Source: Spirosoma sp. KCTC 42546
Lineage (GTDB): Bacteria; Bacteroidota; Bacteroidia; Cytophagales; Spirosomataceae
DNA length: 64,000 bases
NCBI RefSeq assembly: GCF_006965485.1
Contig: NZ_CP041360.1
Span: 682,001 to 746,000, forward strand
Reading direction: 5' to 3'
Numbering within the stretch: the first letter of the stretch is position 1; every line of letters begins with the position of its first letter. The position numbers were made by a program, and so were the translations under genes. The notes under the pieces are model-generated. The model searched no databases. It had not been told where the DNA came from and saw only the letters and a list, made by a program, of their open reading frames with translations. Below are positions 62,943 through 64,000 of the stretch, piece by piece.

Positions 62943-63330
62943 CTGACTTGACAACAATTTTATGGGGTGGAGTTTGGCTATCAGCCAGGCCAAGACCTAC
63001 AACATGCTTACTGATTTCAGATTGTTTGCCGCTTTTATTAAAATCGGCTTGTAAAACGGTGAACTGAGAGCGCAGTTCATCGACCTGGTTTTTGGTGCGT
63101 TGAATGCGCCGGACCAGGCGTTCAGCATTGTGGTTCAGGCCAATATAAAGGATGAGTAGAAATGTGACCCACAAAATGCGGTCAATGTGTTGAATTGGCC
63201 AGGCGTTATCTTCGCCGAAAAGCCGATCCAGGCCGATGGCATCATTGAGCCAGGATGCCAGTTTGAGTTTGCGCCGTTGTTGCTTTTGTTTGGCGACCCG
63301 TTCGGGCTGACGGAATGTATTTTTGGCCAT
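62932..63330 (-). CDS. FtsL-like division protein
   Basis: A 132-residue bitopic protein: a basic N-terminal tail (QPERVAKQKQQRRKLK), one membrane helix (ILWVTFLLILYIGL) and a periplasmic coiled-coil segment (RLVRRIQRTKNQVDELRSQFTVLQAD). This is the size and layout of FtsL-like proteins, and the gene is translationally coupled to ftsI. Confidence 0.8.
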   Translation of the reverse strand: MAKNTFRQPERVAKQKQQRRKLKLASWLNDAIGLDRLFGEDNAWPIQHIDRILWVTFLLILYIGLNHNAERLVRRIQRTKNQVDELRSQFTVLQADFNKSGKQSEISKHVVGLGLADSQTPPHKIVVKSDEH

Positions 63331-63413
63331 GGCTGGGTTAGGTCACGATGGTAGTACAAATAAACAAAAACATCGCTGCCAGACCGATACCAAATCTGTC
63401 TTTCCCTAAAAAA

Positions 63414-64000
63414 TTACTCTTTCCATCGCCATTCGTTGGCAATTTGCAGCGGTGTCCGTAGGCCCTGGGCTACCAGATAGTCACGGGTTTGGGTGTCGGT
63501 TTGCCGTTTCGTCGGAATCGCGTCAGCATCAGCCAGAGCGTATAAGAGCATGGTTGAATACCGGACTGTATTTTTGAGTTGATCGGCGTTGACAAGATTC
63601 ATGCGATCGCAGTTAGCGTGGTAACAATCAAGCACCTCTCGGGCCAGATGGCCGTTCATGCCAACTACCGGCACACCTTCGAGCATGAATGGCTGATGAT
63701 CGGAGTGCAAACCAGCCTGATTCTGCATCTGATTGGCAAATACAGGTTCGACCTCTTTCATGGTTTCGCCAACGGCGTTCAAAAAGGGGACCATGTCCGT
63801 ACGGCCAAATGCGTTCAGGCCCGTTGGGTCGTTGGTCATATCCAGGTTCATCATATAACGAACCATGTCCAGTTGACCGGATTTTTTTAGGTTCTCAACC
63901 ATTGCTTTCGAGCCCAGTAACCCCTGTTCCTCGCCCATAAACAAAACGAACTCAATGGTACGCTTTGGTTTCAGTTTCAAGGCTTTAAAGGTGCGGGCAA
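63414..64000 (-). CDS. M28 family metallopeptidase, C-terminal part
   Basis: The frame runs through the window edge, so the N-terminus and the first metal ligands are missing. The visible part has MGEEQGLLGSKAM with the catalytic and metal-binding glutamates of M28, MNLDMTNDPTGL, and the late metal motif SDHQPFMLEGVPVVGMNG, ending in a helix with WRWKE. It is probably a periplasmic aminopeptidase or carboxypeptidase. It lies upstream of ftsL on the same strand, an unusual neighbour. Confidence 0.85.
   Translation of the reverse strand, partial: ARTFKALKLKPKRTIEFVLFMGEEQGLLGSKAMVENLKKSGQLDMVRYMMNLDMTNDPTGLNAFGRTDMVPFLNAVGETMKEVEPVFANQMQNQAGLHSDHQPFMLEGVPVVGMNGHLAREVLDCYHANCDRMNLVNADQLKNTVRYSTMLLYALADADAIPTKRQTDTQTRDYLVAQGLRTPLQIANEWRWKE

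Noticed and set aside
62943..62993. TTG-started extension of FtsI
   Set aside because: It would lengthen the overlap with ftsL to about 60 bases; the ATG at 62942 with an 11-base overlap is typical.

Overview
The window looks like a chromosomal segment of a Bacteroidota bacterium of the Cytophagales, probably close to Spirosoma. The signs are proteins with C-terminal type IX secretion (T9SS) sorting domains beside a gingipain-type (C25) protein, a short LeuA plus a LeuA-like citramalate synthase, GH3 and DUF6702 family proteins, cytochrome/DUF1549/DUF1553 plus DUF1501 genes, and A/T-rich promoters with TAnnTTTG-like -7 elements. MurE carries the DNPR motif of meso-diaminopimelate enzymes, as expected for a Gram-negative wall. 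The genus is an inference.

Layout. 1-1.2 kb: the 3' part of an ISL3/ISAon1-type transposase and an unknown gene. 1.3-8.5 kb (minus strand): leucine genes leuC, leuD, a citramalate-synthase-like gene, a methyltransferase, leuB, leuA. 8.6-12.3 kb: a visibly A/T-rich accessory stretch with a subclass B1 metallo-beta-lactamase, a DUF1275 membrane protein, a DUF1801 protein and a gene split by an in-frame stop. 12.4-18.9 kb: a PQQ/cytochrome dehydrogenase, an M1 peptidase, a VOC protein, an AraC regulator and a DUF433/DUF5615 toxin-antitoxin pair. 19-26.8 kb: isoleucine-valine genes ilvD, ilvB, ilvN, ilvC, ilvA, with a HepT/MntA pair and a GIY-YIG nuclease gene lodged among them. Together the leu and ilv blocks encode the whole branched-chain pathway, including the threonine deaminase and citramalate routes to 2-ketobutyrate, but the two blocks are separated by about 10 kb of unrelated genes.

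26.9-43.4 kb: murQ, an unknown protein, an AGE epimerase, lon, a DUF6702 protein, rseP, a hicB with a broken hicA, dxr overlapping a Septu-like ATPase/HNH pair, GH3, mreBCD, a free-methionine-sulfoxide reductase and a Spy-like periplasmic protein. 43.6-51.4 kb: a Tat-exported propeller, two heme-binding cytochrome-type proteins and a Tat-exported DUF1501 protein. 51.4-57.7 kb: a PorU2-like C25 protein, a lipoprotein and two T9SS cargo proteins, with a 50-residue ORF between the cargo genes that matches the lasso-peptide leader motif. 57.9-64 kb: mraY, murE, ftsI, ftsL and a cut-off M28 peptidase.

The most striking large-scale feature is that many intergenic gaps hold a long inverted repeat, from at least nine different sequence families. 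Several abut or overlap start or stop codons, and one appears to encode a signal peptide. One family brackets a small GIY-YIG nuclease gene, which suggests, as a hypothesis only, a nuclease-driven intergenic palindrome element. I saw no rRNA, tRNA or CRISPR array.
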